Assembly: GCA_029974015.1 (NCBI GenBank)
Contig: JARKUF010000011.1
Location: forward strand, 1-64,000
Length of the DNA: 64,000 nucleotides
Source: Spirochaetota bacterium
GTDB taxonomy: Bacteria; Spirochaetota; UBA4802; JAGODF01
Direction: 5' to 3'
The notes beneath the pieces are model-generated. The model saw only the letters and a list, made by a program, of their open reading frames with translations. It was not told where the DNA came from and did no database searches. Below, piece by piece: positions 44,211-53,717 of this stretch. The first letter of the stretch is position 1; every line of letters begins with the position of its first letter. Both the position numbers and the translations under genes were made by a program.

Positions 44211-44240
44211 TTGTTGACAACCCTCATCTTCGGAATAAGA
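44211..44240 (+). promoter_or_regulatory. Possible promoter of the aminotransferase/omega-amidase operon
   Basis: A perfect TTGACA lies at 44211-44216, 24 bp after the end of TIR element H. A matching -10 is weak: TAAGAA after 16 bases. The candidate is therefore tentative. Confidence 0.3.
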
Positions 44241-44264
44241 AATGAAGATTATTTCGCTGAAAGT

Positions 44265-45413
44265 ATGACCATGAAACTAAAATCGAAACTTCCCGGCCAG
44301 GGAACCACCATCTTCACGGTGATGTCGCGGCTGTCGAACGAGCATGGAGCCATCAACCTTTCCCAGGGATTTCCGGATTTCGATATCGATCCCCGTATCA
44401 TCTCCCTGGTTGAGAAGTTCATGCGGGCCGGAAAAAACCAGTATGCTCCCATGCAGGGGGCGATGGAACTGCGTGAGCAGATTTCGATAAAGATAAGGGA
44501 GATGTACGGTGCCAATCTCGATCCGGTCTCCGAGATCACCGTCACTGCCGGGGCTACGGAGGCGCTTTTCACCGCCGTGGCCTGTGCTGTGTGCCCAGGC
44601 GATGAGGTGATCATCTTTGAGCCCGCCTATGACTCCTACGCCCCATCCATCCTCTTAGCGGGAGGCGCACCGGTCCCCCTTACTATGCATTACCCTGGCT
44701 ATTGTATCGACTGGAACGAGGTGAAAGACGCCATCGGAAACAAAACGAGAATGATTATTATCAACACTCCGCACAATCCCACCGGCGCGGTCCTCACGGA
44801 GCATGATATCTCCGCTCTTCTCGACATCACCCGCGGCACCGACATACTCATCCTCAGCGATGAAGTGTACGAACATATCATATTCGACGGGCGGCGCCAT
44901 GAAAGCATGTCGAGGTACCCGGAGTTGGCCTCGCGAAGTTTCGTCGTTGGGTCCTTTGGTAAAACATATCACGCCACTGGATGGAAGGTGGGGTACTGTA
45001 CGGCGCCTCGTACGCTCTCGGAGGAATTCCAGAAAGTCCACCAGTATATCACCTTCGCGGTAAACACTCCGGTACAGTTGGCCCTGGCCGAATTTATGGA
45101 ACGGAGGGAAGAGTACCTCTCAGTATCCGCCTTCTACCAGGAAAAGCGCGACCTGTTTCTCTCCCTTTTGAAAAACTCCCGTTTCCGCGCCGTTCCAAGC
45201 GCCGGGACCTATTTTCAGATGCTCGACTACTCGGATATAACCGATATGCCTGACACGGCCTTCGCCATGGAGTTGACAAAAAAACACCTGGTCGCTTCCA
45301 TTCCGCCATCGGTCTTTTATCATCGCAGAAACGACCATCTGGTCCTTCGGTTCTGTTTCGCAAAGCGGGATGAAACATTAAAAAAAGCGGCGGAAAAACT
45401 ATGCGCGATCTGA
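44265..45413 (+). CDS. PLP-dependent methionine/KMTB aminotransferase (MtnE/YbdL-like)
   Basis: This 382-residue class I aminotransferase has GAINLSQGFPDF at the N-terminus, TAGATEALF, NTPHNPTGAVL, ILSDEVYEHIIFDG and the PLP-binding lysine in SFGKTYHATGWKVG. It is closest in pattern to YbdL/KAT-type enzymes that use glutamine to convert 4-methylthio-2-oxobutyrate (KMTB) to methionine. That fits its overlapping neighbour, an omega-amidase. The start is taken as ATG 44265; ATG 44271 is equally possible, and an in-frame TTG at 44211 is probably part of a -35 box. The stop overlaps the next gene by 13 bp. Confidence 0.85.
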   Translation: MTMKLKSKLPGQGTTIFTVMSRLSNEHGAINLSQGFPDFDIDPRIISLVEKFMRAGKNQYAPMQGAMELREQISIKIREMYGANLDPVSEITVTAGATEALFTAVACAVCPGDEVIIFEPAYDSYAPSILLAGGAPVPLTMHYPGYCIDWNEVKDAIGNKTRMIIINTPHNPTGAVLTEHDISALLDITRGTDILILSDEVYEHIIFDGRRHESMSRYPELASRSFVVGSFGKTYHATGWKVGYCTAPRTLSEEFQKVHQYITFAVNTPVQLALAEFMERREEYLSVSAFYQEKRDLFLSLLKNSRFRAVPSAGTYFQMLDYSDITDMPDTAFAMELTKKHLVASIPPSVFYHRRNDHLVLRFCFAKRDETLKKAAEKLCAI

Positions 45414-46174
45414 CAGTCACCGTAATACAGACGAATCTGATATGGGAGGACCCTGGATCAAACCTCGCCATGTTCTCCGAGAAGATTTCCAGCTTTAAAG
45501 AAGCGCCCGATCTGGTGGTTCTTCCCGAAATGTTCACCACGGGATTCACCATGAACCCCGCCGGCTTCGCCGAGAAGATGGAAGGGCCCACCGTTGACTG
45601 GATGCTCCAGACGGCCAGCGAAGGCAAATTCCATTTAATCGGCAGCATTGCCATCAGGGAGGAAGGCCAGTACTACAACAGGCTCGTCTGGGCTTTCCCA
45701 GACGGGGACTTGCTCACCTATGACAAGCGACATCTCTTCCGCATGGCCGGAGAAGAAAAGGTCTACACGCCCGGCAATTCACATGTCACTGCCCGGGCAT
45801 ACGGATGGATGGTACGCCCTTTTATCTGCTACGACCTCCGCTTCCCGCTCTGGTGCCGAAACCATGGCAATGAATACGACATCGCCCTTTTCGTGGCAAA
45901 TTGGCCGGAAAGGCGGGCCTCCCACTGGAAGACCCTCCTTGAGGCCCGCGCCATCGAGAACCAGAGCTACGTAATCGGCTGCAACCGCACGGGCTTCGAC
46001 GGCAACGGAATCGCCTACTCCGGGGACTCCTGCATCATCGACCCCCTGGGGCGAATTATAATACGTGAAACTGAAGCCGAGGGGATAATCACGGCCCATC
46101 TATCCTGCGCGGAACTCGCTTCATATCGGGAAAAATTCCCTGTGTGGAAGGACGCCGACGGAAACACAGAATGA
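45401..46174 (+). CDS. Omega-amidase (nitrilase superfamily, YafV/NIT2-like)
   Basis: This 257-residue protein has the nitrilase Glu-Lys-Cys triad: VLPEMFTTGF, TYDKRHLF and FICYDLRFP. It also has NWPERRASHWKTLLEARAIENQ, typical of the YafV/NIT2 branch. Those enzymes hydrolyse 2-oxoglutaramate, the product of glutamine transamination, which pulls the preceding aminotransferase reaction toward methionine. The gene overlaps the aminotransferase by 13 bp, so the two proteins are made in step. This supports a methionine-salvage role for the pair together with MtnA at 59613. Confidence 0.88.
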   Translation: MRDLTVTVIQTNLIWEDPGSNLAMFSEKISSFKEAPDLVVLPEMFTTGFTMNPAGFAEKMEGPTVDWMLQTASEGKFHLIGSIAIREEGQYYNRLVWAFPDGDLLTYDKRHLFRMAGEEKVYTPGNSHVTARAYGWMVRPFICYDLRFPLWCRNHGNEYDIALFVANWPERRASHWKTLLEARAIENQSYVIGCNRTGFDGNGIAYSGDSCIIDPLGRIIIRETEAEGIITAHLSCAELASYREKFPVWKDADGNTE

Positions 46175-46253
46175 GGCCATGGTTTTGCAAAAACCATGGC
46201 CTCATTCTTCACCTTCGTTAACGGGAATGGGCGCTCGAAGGGGCGCCCATTCC
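46170..46253. terminator. Tandem hairpin terminators between omega-amidase and ilvC
   Basis: The first hairpin has perfect 17-bp arms (46170-46186 and 46190-46206, AATGAGGCCATGGTTTT) around three bases and includes the omega-amidase stop codon. The second has 11-bp arms (46224-46234 and 46243-46253, GGAATGGGCGC). Lying between convergent genes, they probably end transcription from both sides. Long T-runs are absent. Confidence 0.65.
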
Positions 46254-46278
46254 TTAGGACCATTGTGGAGTCCACCGC

Positions 46279-47274
46279 TTATTTGCTGTCAATCCACTTC
46301 ATCATCTTCCTCAACTCCTTTCCAACCTGCTCTATGCGGTGGCTTGCTTCAATGCGTTTTTGGGCGCTGAAGAAGGGGCGCCCGGCCATGTTCTCTAGGA
46401 TCCAGTTTCGTGCGAAGGAACCGTCCTGCACTTCAGATAGGACTTTCTTCATCTCATTCCGCGTTTCCTGAGTGACGATTCTTTTACCCACGGTGTAATC
46501 GCCATACTCTGCCGTGTCGGAGACGGAATAGCGCATGTAGTTGATGCCCCCCTGATAGAAGAGGTCCACAATGAGCTTTAGCTCGTGAAGACATTCGAAG
46601 TAGGCGATCTCGGGCTGATATCCCGCATCAACAAGGGTGTCAAAACCGGCCTTCACAAGTTCGGAAACGCCGCCGCAAAGGACACACTGCTCGCCGAAGA
46701 GATCGGTTTCGGTCTCTTCTTTGAACGTGGTTTCGATAACGCCGGCCCTCGTGGCGCCGATTCCCTTGGCGTAGGCAAGGGCCGTCTCCTTCGCGTGTCC
46801 CGAGGGGTCGCTGTGAACGGCGATGAGGCATGGGACCCCGGCGCCCTTCACATACTCGCTTCGCACAAGGTGCCCCGGGCCCTTGGGGGCCACCATGATG
46901 ACGTCAATCTCTCCCGGAGGAACGATCTGGCCGAAGTGGATGTTGAAGCCGTGGGAGAAGACCAGGGTCTTCCCGGCCTTCATGAAGGGCTTCACCTCGG
47001 TTTCGTACAACTTCGCCTGGACATGGTCCTGTGCCAGAATCTGGATGACGTCCGCTTTCTCCGCGGCTTCTTTCGCCGTAACAGGCTCAAAGTTATGGGA
47101 TTTCGCCAGATTGTAATTCTCCGTGCCGGGAAGCTCCGACACCAGAACTTTCAGGCCGCTGTCGCGCAGGTTCTGGGCCTGGGCATGCCCCTGGCTTCCG
47201 TATCCTATCACCGCAACAGTTTTGGCGCCAAGCAGGCTCAGGTTCGCATCATCGTCGTAGTACATCTTAGCCAT
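46279..47274 (-). CDS. ilvC: Ketol-acid reductoisomerase
   Basis: This 331-residue class I KARI has the dinucleotide fold [33 protein letters not shown] and the metal-binding acidic residues in [15 protein letters not shown] and [15 protein letters not shown]. It converts acetolactate and acetohydroxybutyrate to the dihydroxy acids for valine, leucine and isoleucine. The loop after the second strand reads [11 protein letters not shown]. It lacks the Arg and Ser that usually bind the NADPH phosphate and carries a Glu, which suggests NADH use. Start 47274 has GGAGG upstream; the open frame extends 59 codons further without similarity. Confidence 0.95.
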   Translation of the reverse strand: MAKMYYDDDANLSLLGAKTVAVIGYGSQGHAQAQNLRDSGLKVLVSELPGTENYNLAKSHNFEPVTAKEAAEKADVIQILAQDHVQAKLYETEVKPFMKAGKTLVFSHGFNIHFGQIVPPGEIDVIMVAPKGPGHLVRSEYVKGAGVPCLIAVHSDPSGHAKETALAYAKGIGATRAGVIETTFKEETETDLFGEQCVLCGGVSELVKAGFDTLVDAGYQPEIAYFECLHELKLIVDLFYQGGINYMRYSVSDTAEYGDYTVGKRIVTQETRNEMKKVLSEVQDGSFARNWILENMAGRPFFSAQKRIEASHRIEQVGKELRKMMKWIDSK

Positions 47275-47389
47275 CGTACATTCCTCCGATAGTATTTCAC
47301 CGCGGTGCACGCAACACCCGTGTGTCCGGCGCGCGGCCGCATAAGGGATTGTACATATACCGCACTCCATGCGAGTGTCAATAACTTTT

Positions 47390-47410
47390 GGGAACCTCAA
47401 AAAATTTGAG
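47390..47410 (+). repeat. TIR-element end fragment in the ilvN-ilvC gap
   Basis: GGGAACCTCAAAAAATTTGAG matches the left terminal repeat of the 120-bp family. The rest of the element is not recognisable here. Confidence 0.35.
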
Positions 47411-47484
47411 CTTGTATTATATCTCCGGACGCTTCTCCGCCATGTCGGCATTCATCCCGCCGGAGATACGGCTTTGTACGCGGA

Positions 47485-47961
47485 TTAATCTTTCGTGAGC
47501 GATATTCGCCCGGTGCGGATGAGCTCCAAAATTCCGTAGGGACGGATAAGCTCAATGAAGTTGTCTATGCGTTCGGGCTCCCCCGTGGCCTCGACGGTGA
47601 TGGTTTTCGGAGAGATACCCACAATTTCGGCGCGGAAGATCTCCACAAGCTGGTAAATCTCAGGGCGCTTCGCCGGGAGCGCCTTCAGCTTGACAAGCAT
47701 GATCTCCCTCTGAACGGATTCCATAGGATGATGGTCGGTCACCTTAATTACGTCAATCAGCTTATTGAGCTGTTTCTTGACCTGTTCCATTACCCGGTCG
47801 TCGCCGCGGACCACGATGGTCATGATGGAGACGTCGGGCTGTTCCGTCTCGCTCACTGCGAGGGAATCGATGTTGTACCCACGGGCCGAAAAGAGCCCCG
47901 CCACGCGGGCCAGGACCCCGGACCTGTTTTCCACGCGAACCGATATTACATGCTGGGTCAT
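47485..47961 (-). CDS. ilvN: Acetolactate synthase small (regulatory) subunit
   Basis: The 158 residues contain an N-terminal ACT domain ([31 protein letters not shown], here two joined stretches of one motif) and the typical C-terminal ALS small-subunit domain ([10 protein letters not shown] .. VVGISPKT-like [17 protein letters not shown]). It binds valine and adjusts the activity of the large subunit. Its ATG overlaps the ilvB stop (ATGA at 47958-47961). Confidence 0.94.
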   Translation of the reverse strand: MTQHVISVRVENRSGVLARVAGLFSARGYNIDSLAVSETEQPDVSIMTIVVRGDDRVMEQVKKQLNKLIDVIKVTDHHPMESVQREIMLVKLKALPAKRPEIYQLVEIFRAEIVGISPKTITVEATGEPERIDNFIELIRPYGILELIRTGRISLTKD

Positions 47962-49637
47962 ATCAACTCCGAAGTGATCATTTCCTTAACCGAGGTGCCC
48001 GCCGGGATGAGGGGATACACGTTTTCCTCCCTATCCACCCTAAAGTCGATGATGATGGGGCGGTCGGTTATTTCCAGGGCCTTCTTAATGGCCGGGACCA
48101 CATCTTCCTTTTTGTCCACGCCTATGCCAACTGCCCCAAACGCCTCCGCGAGCTTCACAAAATCGGGCTGAATGTTGATGCAGGTGTGGGAATACCGTTT
48201 ATCATAAAACAATTGCTGCCACTGGCGCACCATCCCCAGAAAGCCGTTGTTGAGAATGGCAATGATGATGGGGAGCCTGTGCTGGACCGCCACGATGAGT
48301 TCCTGGATGTTCATCTGGATGGAACCGTCGCCGGCGATATCGAAGACCCTCATGTCGGGCCGCGCAAGCTGGACGCCGATGGCGGCTGGAAATCCGTATC
48401 CCATGGTTCCGAGGCCCCCGGAAGAAAAAAAGCTCCTCGGTTCCGTGAAATTGTAAAACTGCGCCACCCACATCTGGTTTTGGCCCACCTCGGTGCAAAC
48501 GAGGGCCTCCCCCTTTGTGAGCTCTTCAATCTTTTCAACCACATACTGGGGCTTTATGGTAATTTCGCTGTCCCTGTAACCCAGGGGATGTTCCTTTTTC
48601 ATTTTCTTCAGGGCGGACACCCATTCCTTAATAGAAGGCGCCTTCACCTGCTTGTTGATGTCCGCAAGGACATTGCGGCAATCGCCAACGATCGGCACAT
48701 CCACCCTGACGCTCTTCTGGACCGACGAGGGATCGATGTCGATATGGATCACCCTGGCCTTCGGCGCAAACTCGGAAACTTTCCCGGTGACCCTGTCGTC
48801 GAAGCGCGCCCCCACGGCGATGAGGAGATCGCACTCGTTGACCGCATGGTTCGCATAGTAGGTGCCGTGCATGCCTAACATTTTGAGGGAGAGGGGGTCG
48901 GTTTCCGGGAAAGCACCGAGTCCCATGAGGGTCGTAGTGATGGGAATTTCCGTTTTCTTAACGAAGCTTCGAAGCTCTGCCGAGGCATTGGAGATTATGA
49001 CCCCGCCCCCGGCGTAGATAACAGGGCGCTTCGAAGACTCGATGAGGCGGCAGGCCTTCTCGATCTGGCGGGGATGCCCTTTCGTGACCGGCTTGTAGCT
49101 TCTGATGTCCGCCTTTTCCGGGTAGCTGTATTTACCCTCCCCCTTCGAGATGTCGACGGGAACGTCGACGACCACGGGGCCCGGACGCCCTGTGGAAGCG
49201 ATGTAGAAAGCCTCTTTTATTATGCGGGCCAGGTCTTTTATGTCCTGGACCAGATAATTATGCTTCGTGATGGGGCGCGTAATCCCCGTGATGTCCGCTT
49301 CCTGGAAGGCATCATTGCCAATCATTTCCCGGGACACCTGGCCCGTAAAAATGACCAGCGGCACCGAATCCATGTTTGCAGTGGCGATGCCGGTGACGAG
49401 ATTTGTGGCGCCGGGGCCCGAGGTGGCAATCACCACTCCGACTTTCCCGGAGGCCCTGGCGTAACCGTCAGCAGCGTGGACAGCGCCCTGCTCATGCCTT
49501 GAAAGGATGAACTTGAATGGTGCGTTGAAAAGGTGGTGGAAGATGGGGATCACCACGCCGCCGGGATAGCCGAACATCACCTCGACGCCTTCCTTCTTCA
49601 GGCTTTCAACGATTATTTCCGCACCGGATAGAATCAC
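47958..49637 (-). CDS. ilvB: Acetolactate synthase large (catalytic) subunit
   Basis: The 559 residues match thiamine-diphosphate-dependent acetohydroxyacid synthase. [12 protein letters not shown] and [18 protein letters not shown] contain the catalytic Glu, [14 protein letters not shown] follows, and the ThDP motif begins [12 protein letters not shown] and ends ILNNGFLGM. The start is taken as GTG 49637 ([12 protein letters not shown]), because AGAGG sits six bases upstream and the family begins here. The frame extends to an ATG 31 codons earlier, but that part is unlike the family. It heads an ilvB-ilvN pair, with ilvC 210 bp further on. Confidence 0.95.
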   Translation of the reverse strand: MILSGAEIIVESLKKEGVEVMFGYPGGVVIPIFHHLFNAPFKFILSRHEQGAVHAADGYARASGKVGVVIATSGPGATNLVTGIATANMDSVPLVIFTGQVSREMIGNDAFQEADITGITRPITKHNYLVQDIKDLARIIKEAFYIASTGRPGPVVVDVPVDISKGEGKYSYPEKADIRSYKPVTKGHPRQIEKACRLIESSKRPVIYAGGGVIISNASAELRSFVKKTEIPITTTLMGLGAFPETDPLSLKMLGMHGTYYANHAVNECDLLIAVGARFDDRVTGKVSEFAPKARVIHIDIDPSSVQKSVRVDVPIVGDCRNVLADINKQVKAPSIKEWVSALKKMKKEHPLGYRDSEITIKPQYVVEKIEELTKGEALVCTEVGQNQMWVAQFYNFTEPRSFFSSGGLGTMGYGFPAAIGVQLARPDMRVFDIAGDGSIQMNIQELIVAVQHRLPIIIAILNNGFLGMVRQWQQLFYDKRYSHTCINIQPDFVKLAEAFGAVGIGVDKKEDVVPAIKKALEITDRPIIIDFRVDREENVYPLIPAGTSVKEMITSELI

Positions 49638-49925
49638 CTGTGTCCTCTCAATTATGAAAAATCTGCCGCCAACACATCTCAAGCGCGCGAATAAGCAAAA
49701 AAAGAAATTGGAAAAAGAATTTTTATCCATACGACCCGGATTGAAACATTGTCAACTCATTTTTCCGACGATATACCTTTCAAGGGAATGTAGTTGACCT
49801 AATCCCGATCACCGTAGTATCGTTTCCTTTTGACTTCAAGCTGAAAAAAGACGATAAAATTCCCCAAAGTCTCCAAACTACGGAGCTGGAGAAAGAAAAA
49901 ACCTGAAAATCAGGGCTTACCTTAT
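49638..49925. other. Divergent promoter region, ilvB / metallophosphoesterase
   Basis: About 290 bp between divergent genes. I looked for an attenuator (leader peptide rich in Leu, Val or Ile) or a T-box before ilvB and saw none. The sequence is AT-rich around 49690-49770. Nothing more specific can be supported. Confidence 0.35.
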
Positions 49926-50864
49926 ATGAAAAACGGGAAAAGCATAAAGGCCACTCTGGCCCTCCTGGCACTGCTCATCAGCACTGCATCATGCTGTGAC
50001 AAAGGGCGGAGGGAGGAGTTCAAAATTACCGGGGAAACCTCCACCGATGAGCTCCTGGTCCTCTGGACGCTGTCGGACATCCAGCCAAAAGACGTCTCCC
50101 AGCGTTGGCACCTCGAGAAGGCCATTCAAGACGTGAATGCCAGGGTCCCTTACGCTAAGATTGCCATTGTAGCGGGAGATATCGTCCATCACAGGGAATC
50201 CGGGGCCGATTTTCGATGGTACGTAGAGGCGAAGAAAAAATCGACAATCGCTTCCTGGTACGAGATCGCCGGAAACCACGACATGAAAGACGAGAAAAAC
50301 TACCGGAAATATATCGGGGAGCATCTCCATTACTCGGTTGAAATAGGTAATGTCCTCATCCTCCTCATGTCCGACGAGGACCGTTTCCCTCCCCAGAAGA
50401 TATCCGATGAGACATTTCGGTGGTGGAAAAAGAACGTGGAGGAAAACCAGGACCGGATCATCATTACCGTAACCCACGCCTATCTCCGGGAAAGCAAGCT
50501 CTTCGGCTATCCTATCCCAAGCCGGAATATCGGCGACTCCCGGCGCTTCGCCGAAGTCCTCAAAAAGAACCGCGTCGACATCTGGGTCTGCGGGCATACC
50601 CATCTGCCAAGCTACATGAACGACAAATGGAGAATCGCGCCGGAATTCGGCGGGACCCTCTTTATTAATGTTTCCGCCATCAGAAAGAGTTTTTTCAACG
50701 CCATCGAGTCAAATTTTATTTATTTTAGGAAGGGGCGCGACCGCGCTCTTGTGCGGACGCGCAACCACGAGAAGGGGCGGTTCCTGAAGACAAGGGAAAT
50801 CTTCATGAAGATAAGCCGCCCCTTCCAATGGGACGGATCGCCGCCCGTGGTCAAGTATCCCTGA
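49926..50864 (+). CDS. Lipoprotein metallophosphoesterase
   Basis: This 312-residue protein has a signal peptide ending in a lipobox (ISTASC then C), so it should be lipid-anchored in the periplasm or at the surface. The calcineurin-like phosphoesterase motifs are complete: WTLSDIQ, VAGDIVHH, AGNHDMKD, VTHAY and CGHTHLP. These bind two metals and cleave phosphomonoesters or diesters. The C-terminal 60 residues are basic. Substrate unknown. It ends 13 bp before the convergent valS stop. Confidence 0.85.
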   Translation: MKNGKSIKATLALLALLISTASCCDKGRREEFKITGETSTDELLVLWTLSDIQPKDVSQRWHLEKAIQDVNARVPYAKIAIVAGDIVHHRESGADFRWYVEAKKKSTIASWYEIAGNHDMKDEKNYRKYIGEHLHYSVEIGNVLILLMSDEDRFPPQKISDETFRWWKKNVEENQDRIIITVTHAYLRESKLFGYPIPSRNIGDSRRFAEVLKKNRVDIWVCGHTHLPSYMNDKWRIAPEFGGTLFINVSAIRKSFFNAIESNFIYFRKGRDRALVRTRNHEKGRFLKTREIFMKISRPFQWDGSPPVVKYP

Positions 50865-50877
50865 GTGTGTACCGCTT

Positions 50878-53523
50878 CTATCCGAGCTTTTCGAGACTTT
50901 CCCGAAGCTTCTCTAAAACCCCGGAGAGCTCCTCGCGCCTGGCCCGCTCTTTTTCCACCACCTCGACGGGGGCCTTTTCCGTGAAGTTCCCGCTGGATAG
51001 TTTCTTCTGCACCCTGTCCAGGTCTCCGGATACGCGTTCAATTTCCCTGGCAAGACGCGCCTTTTCCTTGTCGATATCGATGAGGTCTTTGAGGGGAAGA
51101 AACATTTCACACCCGGGCAGGACCGCCGAGGCGTCGGTTTTTGCGGGCATGTAGCCGGAGTCTACTTCGATCCGGTCCACCTTCGCCAGGGAGCGTATGT
51201 TCACCGCCTCCCGATCGATGATCTCCACAGTTCGCCGGTCTGTCGTCTTGAAGATGACATTGGCCTTCTTCGAAGGCGGAACACCCATCTCTCCGCGGAT
51301 ATTCCTTATTTTGTAGACAATCTCTTTGAAAATCTCGGCGTCTTCGGCCTCCTCCTCGAAACGGAATTTCGGGTCAACCGCGGGCCAGGGAGCCAGGATG
51401 ATGCGTCCTTCCTCCTTTTCGGAAATGCGCTCCCATATCTCCTCGGTGATGAAGGGCATGAAGGGATGGAGGAGCTTAAGGCCGGTTTTCAGCACATGGT
51501 ACAGCACCTGCTTTGCCGCCTCAGACGAGGCGGCAGGAACATCGGCGCCCCCATAGAGCCGCGTTTTTGTAAGTTCTATATACCAATCGCAGAATTCGCG
51601 CCACCAGAAATCGTAAATCCCCTGGGCCGCATCGTTGAAACGATACTCCTTCAAAGAATACTCTATCGACTCGATGGCCCCGTTGAGGCGGTGGAGAATC
51701 CAGCGATCGAAGCGTTCCAGTTCAGCCCCTTCCAGGGGTCGGGGAGTAAAACCCTCCCCCAGGTTCATGAGGATAAACCTGGTGGCATTCCATATTTTAT
51801 TGCAAAAGGCCCTGTAACCCTCAATGCGCTTTTCCGAAAGGATAACGTCGCGCCCCTGGGCGGCGAATATCGCCAGTGTGAATCGGAAGGCGTCGGTGCC
51901 GTACTCGTCCATCAGGAGAAGCGGGTCCACCACATTTCCCCGGGACTTGCTCATTTTATGGCCGTGCTCGTCCCGCACCAGGGCATGGATGTAGACGTCC
52001 CGAAAGGGGACGTCCTTCATGAACTTCAGGCCCATCATTATCATCCTCGCCACCCAGAAGAAGATGATGTCGAAACCTGTCACCAGGACCGAAGTGGGGT
52101 AATATTTTTTTAAGGCCGGAGTGATGTCGGGCCAGCCGAAGGTGGAAAATGGCCAGAGGGCCGAGGAAAACCAGGTATCCAGGACATCGGCGTCCTGGCG
52201 CACCTTCGAGGAGCCGCACTTTTCGCAGCGGTCCGGATCTTCCATTCCAACCATGATATGCCCGCAATCATCACAGTAAAAAGCGGGAATTCTGTGGCCC
52301 CACCAGAGCTGGCGGGAGATGCACCAGTCGCGGATATTATACATCCATTCGAAATAGGTCTTCTCCCAGTTCTTCGGAACAAAGCGGATGCGGCCGTCCT
52401 CCACGGCTCGGATCCCTTCATCGGCCAGGGGCTTTATCTTCACGAACCACTGCTTTGACATGTACGGCTCTATGATCGTGCGGCAGCGATAGCAGTGTCC
52501 CACGGCGTGGTCGTGGTCTTCGATCTTCACAAGGAGCCCCCGGGCCCTCAGGTCCTCCACTACCTTCTCACGGGCCGCGAATCTGTCCAAGCCCCGGTAC
52601 TTCCCGCCGTTCTCGTTAATGGCGCCCTCTTCGTCAAGGATGTTGATCTCTTCGAGGTTGTGGCGCTTGCCGATTTCAAAGTCATTGGGATCATGGGCAG
52701 GCGTTACCTTCACGAGCCCCGTGCCGAAGTCTTTCGACACGAAATGGTCCGCAATAATCGGTATCTCCCGGTCCATCAGGGGGAGGATGAGGGTTTTTCC
52801 CACGAGCGCCGTGTACCGGTCGTCATCGGGGTTCACCGCCACGGCTGTATCGCCCAACATGGTCTCAGGACGGGTTGTGGCGATTACGATATGCCCGCTC
52901 CCGTCTTTATAGGGGTATTTAACATGATAGAAGGCGCCCTTGATGTCCAGATATTCCGTTTCGATGTCCGAAAGGGCCGTGCGGCACCTTGGGCACCAGT
53001 TGATGATGCGGAACCCCTGGTAGATGAGGCCCTCCTCATAGAGGCTCACAAAAACTTTGCGCACTGCCCGGGAGAGCCCTTCGTCGAGGGTGAAGCGCTC
53101 CCGCTCCCAGTCGCATGAACATCCCAGGCGGCGGAGCTGGTGCTGAATCTGGCCGCCGGAGCGCTCTTTCCATTCCCAGACCCGGTCCACGAAGGCCTCG
53201 CGTCCCAGGTCGTCCTTCCTTTTTCCCTCCTCTCGCAAAAGGCGCTCCACCACATTCTGCGTAGCGATGCCGGCATGGTCCATGCCCGGCATCCAGAGGG
53301 CGGACTTCCCCGACATCCTCTGCCAACGGATGAGGATGTCTTGAAGCGTATTGTTCAGGGCATGCCCCATGTGGAGGTTCCCCGTCACGTTGGGGGGAGG
53401 AATGACTATGGAATAGGGCCCCCGGCCATCGGTTTCGCCTGCGTGGAAATCGCCGCTTTCCTCCCAGGTTCGATACCATTTACCCTCAACATTTTTCGGA
53501 TCGTACGACGAAGGCAGTTCCAT
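50878..53523 (-). CDS. valS: Valyl-tRNA synthetase
   Basis: The 881-residue class I synthetase has PPPNVTGNLHMGHALN (HIGH motif), KMSKSRGNVVDP (KMSKS, about residue 525), an editing domain with TTRPETMLGDTAVAV, and WCPRCRTALSD. The C-terminal 65 residues form the ValS coiled-coil arm (LIDIDKEKARLAREIERVSG). It charges tRNA-Val and hydrolyses mischarged Thr. No T-box leader is seen in the 194-bp gap upstream. Confidence 0.97.
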   Translation of the reverse strand: MELPSSYDPKNVEGKWYRTWEESGDFHAGETDGRGPYSIVIPPPNVTGNLHMGHALNNTLQDILIRWQRMSGKSALWMPGMDHAGIATQNVVERLLREEGKRKDDLGREAFVDRVWEWKERSGGQIQHQLRRLGCSCDWERERFTLDEGLSRAVRKVFVSLYEEGLIYQGFRIINWCPRCRTALSDIETEYLDIKGAFYHVKYPYKDGSGHIVIATTRPETMLGDTAVAVNPDDDRYTALVGKTLILPLMDREIPIIADHFVSKDFGTGLVKVTPAHDPNDFEIGKRHNLEEINILDEEGAINENGGKYRGLDRFAAREKVVEDLRARGLLVKIEDHDHAVGHCYRCRTIIEPYMSKQWFVKIKPLADEGIRAVEDGRIRFVPKNWEKTYFEWMYNIRDWCISRQLWWGHRIPAFYCDDCGHIMVGMEDPDRCEKCGSSKVRQDADVLDTWFSSALWPFSTFGWPDITPALKKYYPTSVLVTGFDIIFFWVARMIMMGLKFMKDVPFRDVYIHALVRDEHGHKMSKSRGNVVDPLLLMDEYGTDAFRFTLAIFAAQGRDVILSEKRIEGYRAFCNKIWNATRFILMNLGEGFTPRPLEGAELERFDRWILHRLNGAIESIEYSLKEYRFNDAAQGIYDFWWREFCDWYIELTKTRLYGGADVPAASSEAAKQVLYHVLKTGLKLLHPFMPFITEEIWERISEKEEGRIILAPWPAVDPKFRFEEEAEDAEIFKEIVYKIRNIRGEMGVPPSKKANVIFKTTDRRTVEIIDREAVNIRSLAKVDRIEVDSGYMPAKTDASAVLPGCEMFLPLKDLIDIDKEKARLAREIERVSGDLDRVQKKLSSGNFTEKAPVEVVEKERARREELSGVLEKLRESLEKLG

Positions 53524-53617
53524 ATCGGTTCACCGCTACTTGTATCTTTAAATGAAGAAAACTACGGAGGCGCGCGGAAGAGGCATACAAAAACGCCGCT
53601 TTTCGCTATTTACTTTA

Positions 53618-53644
53618 GAGGGGTGCATGATATGCGCACCCCTC
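53618..53644. terminator. Hairpin between the NhaD-type antiporter and valS
   Basis: GAGGGGTGC (53618-53626) pairs perfectly with GCACCCCTC (53636-53644). It lies about 75 bp downstream of the antiporter stop on the minus strand and 95 bp before valS. No T-run follows. Confidence 0.4.
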
Positions 53645-53717
53645 ATCCTCAAAACTGCGTACTATATTGGCCGACTACCTGTACCGCTGTTCCTCCGTGT
53701 TTCAGAGGTTTGCTGTC

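Noticed and set aside
53524-53717. T-box leader upstream of valS
   Set aside because: No T-box core sequence or specifier stem was seen; only a simple hairpin is present.
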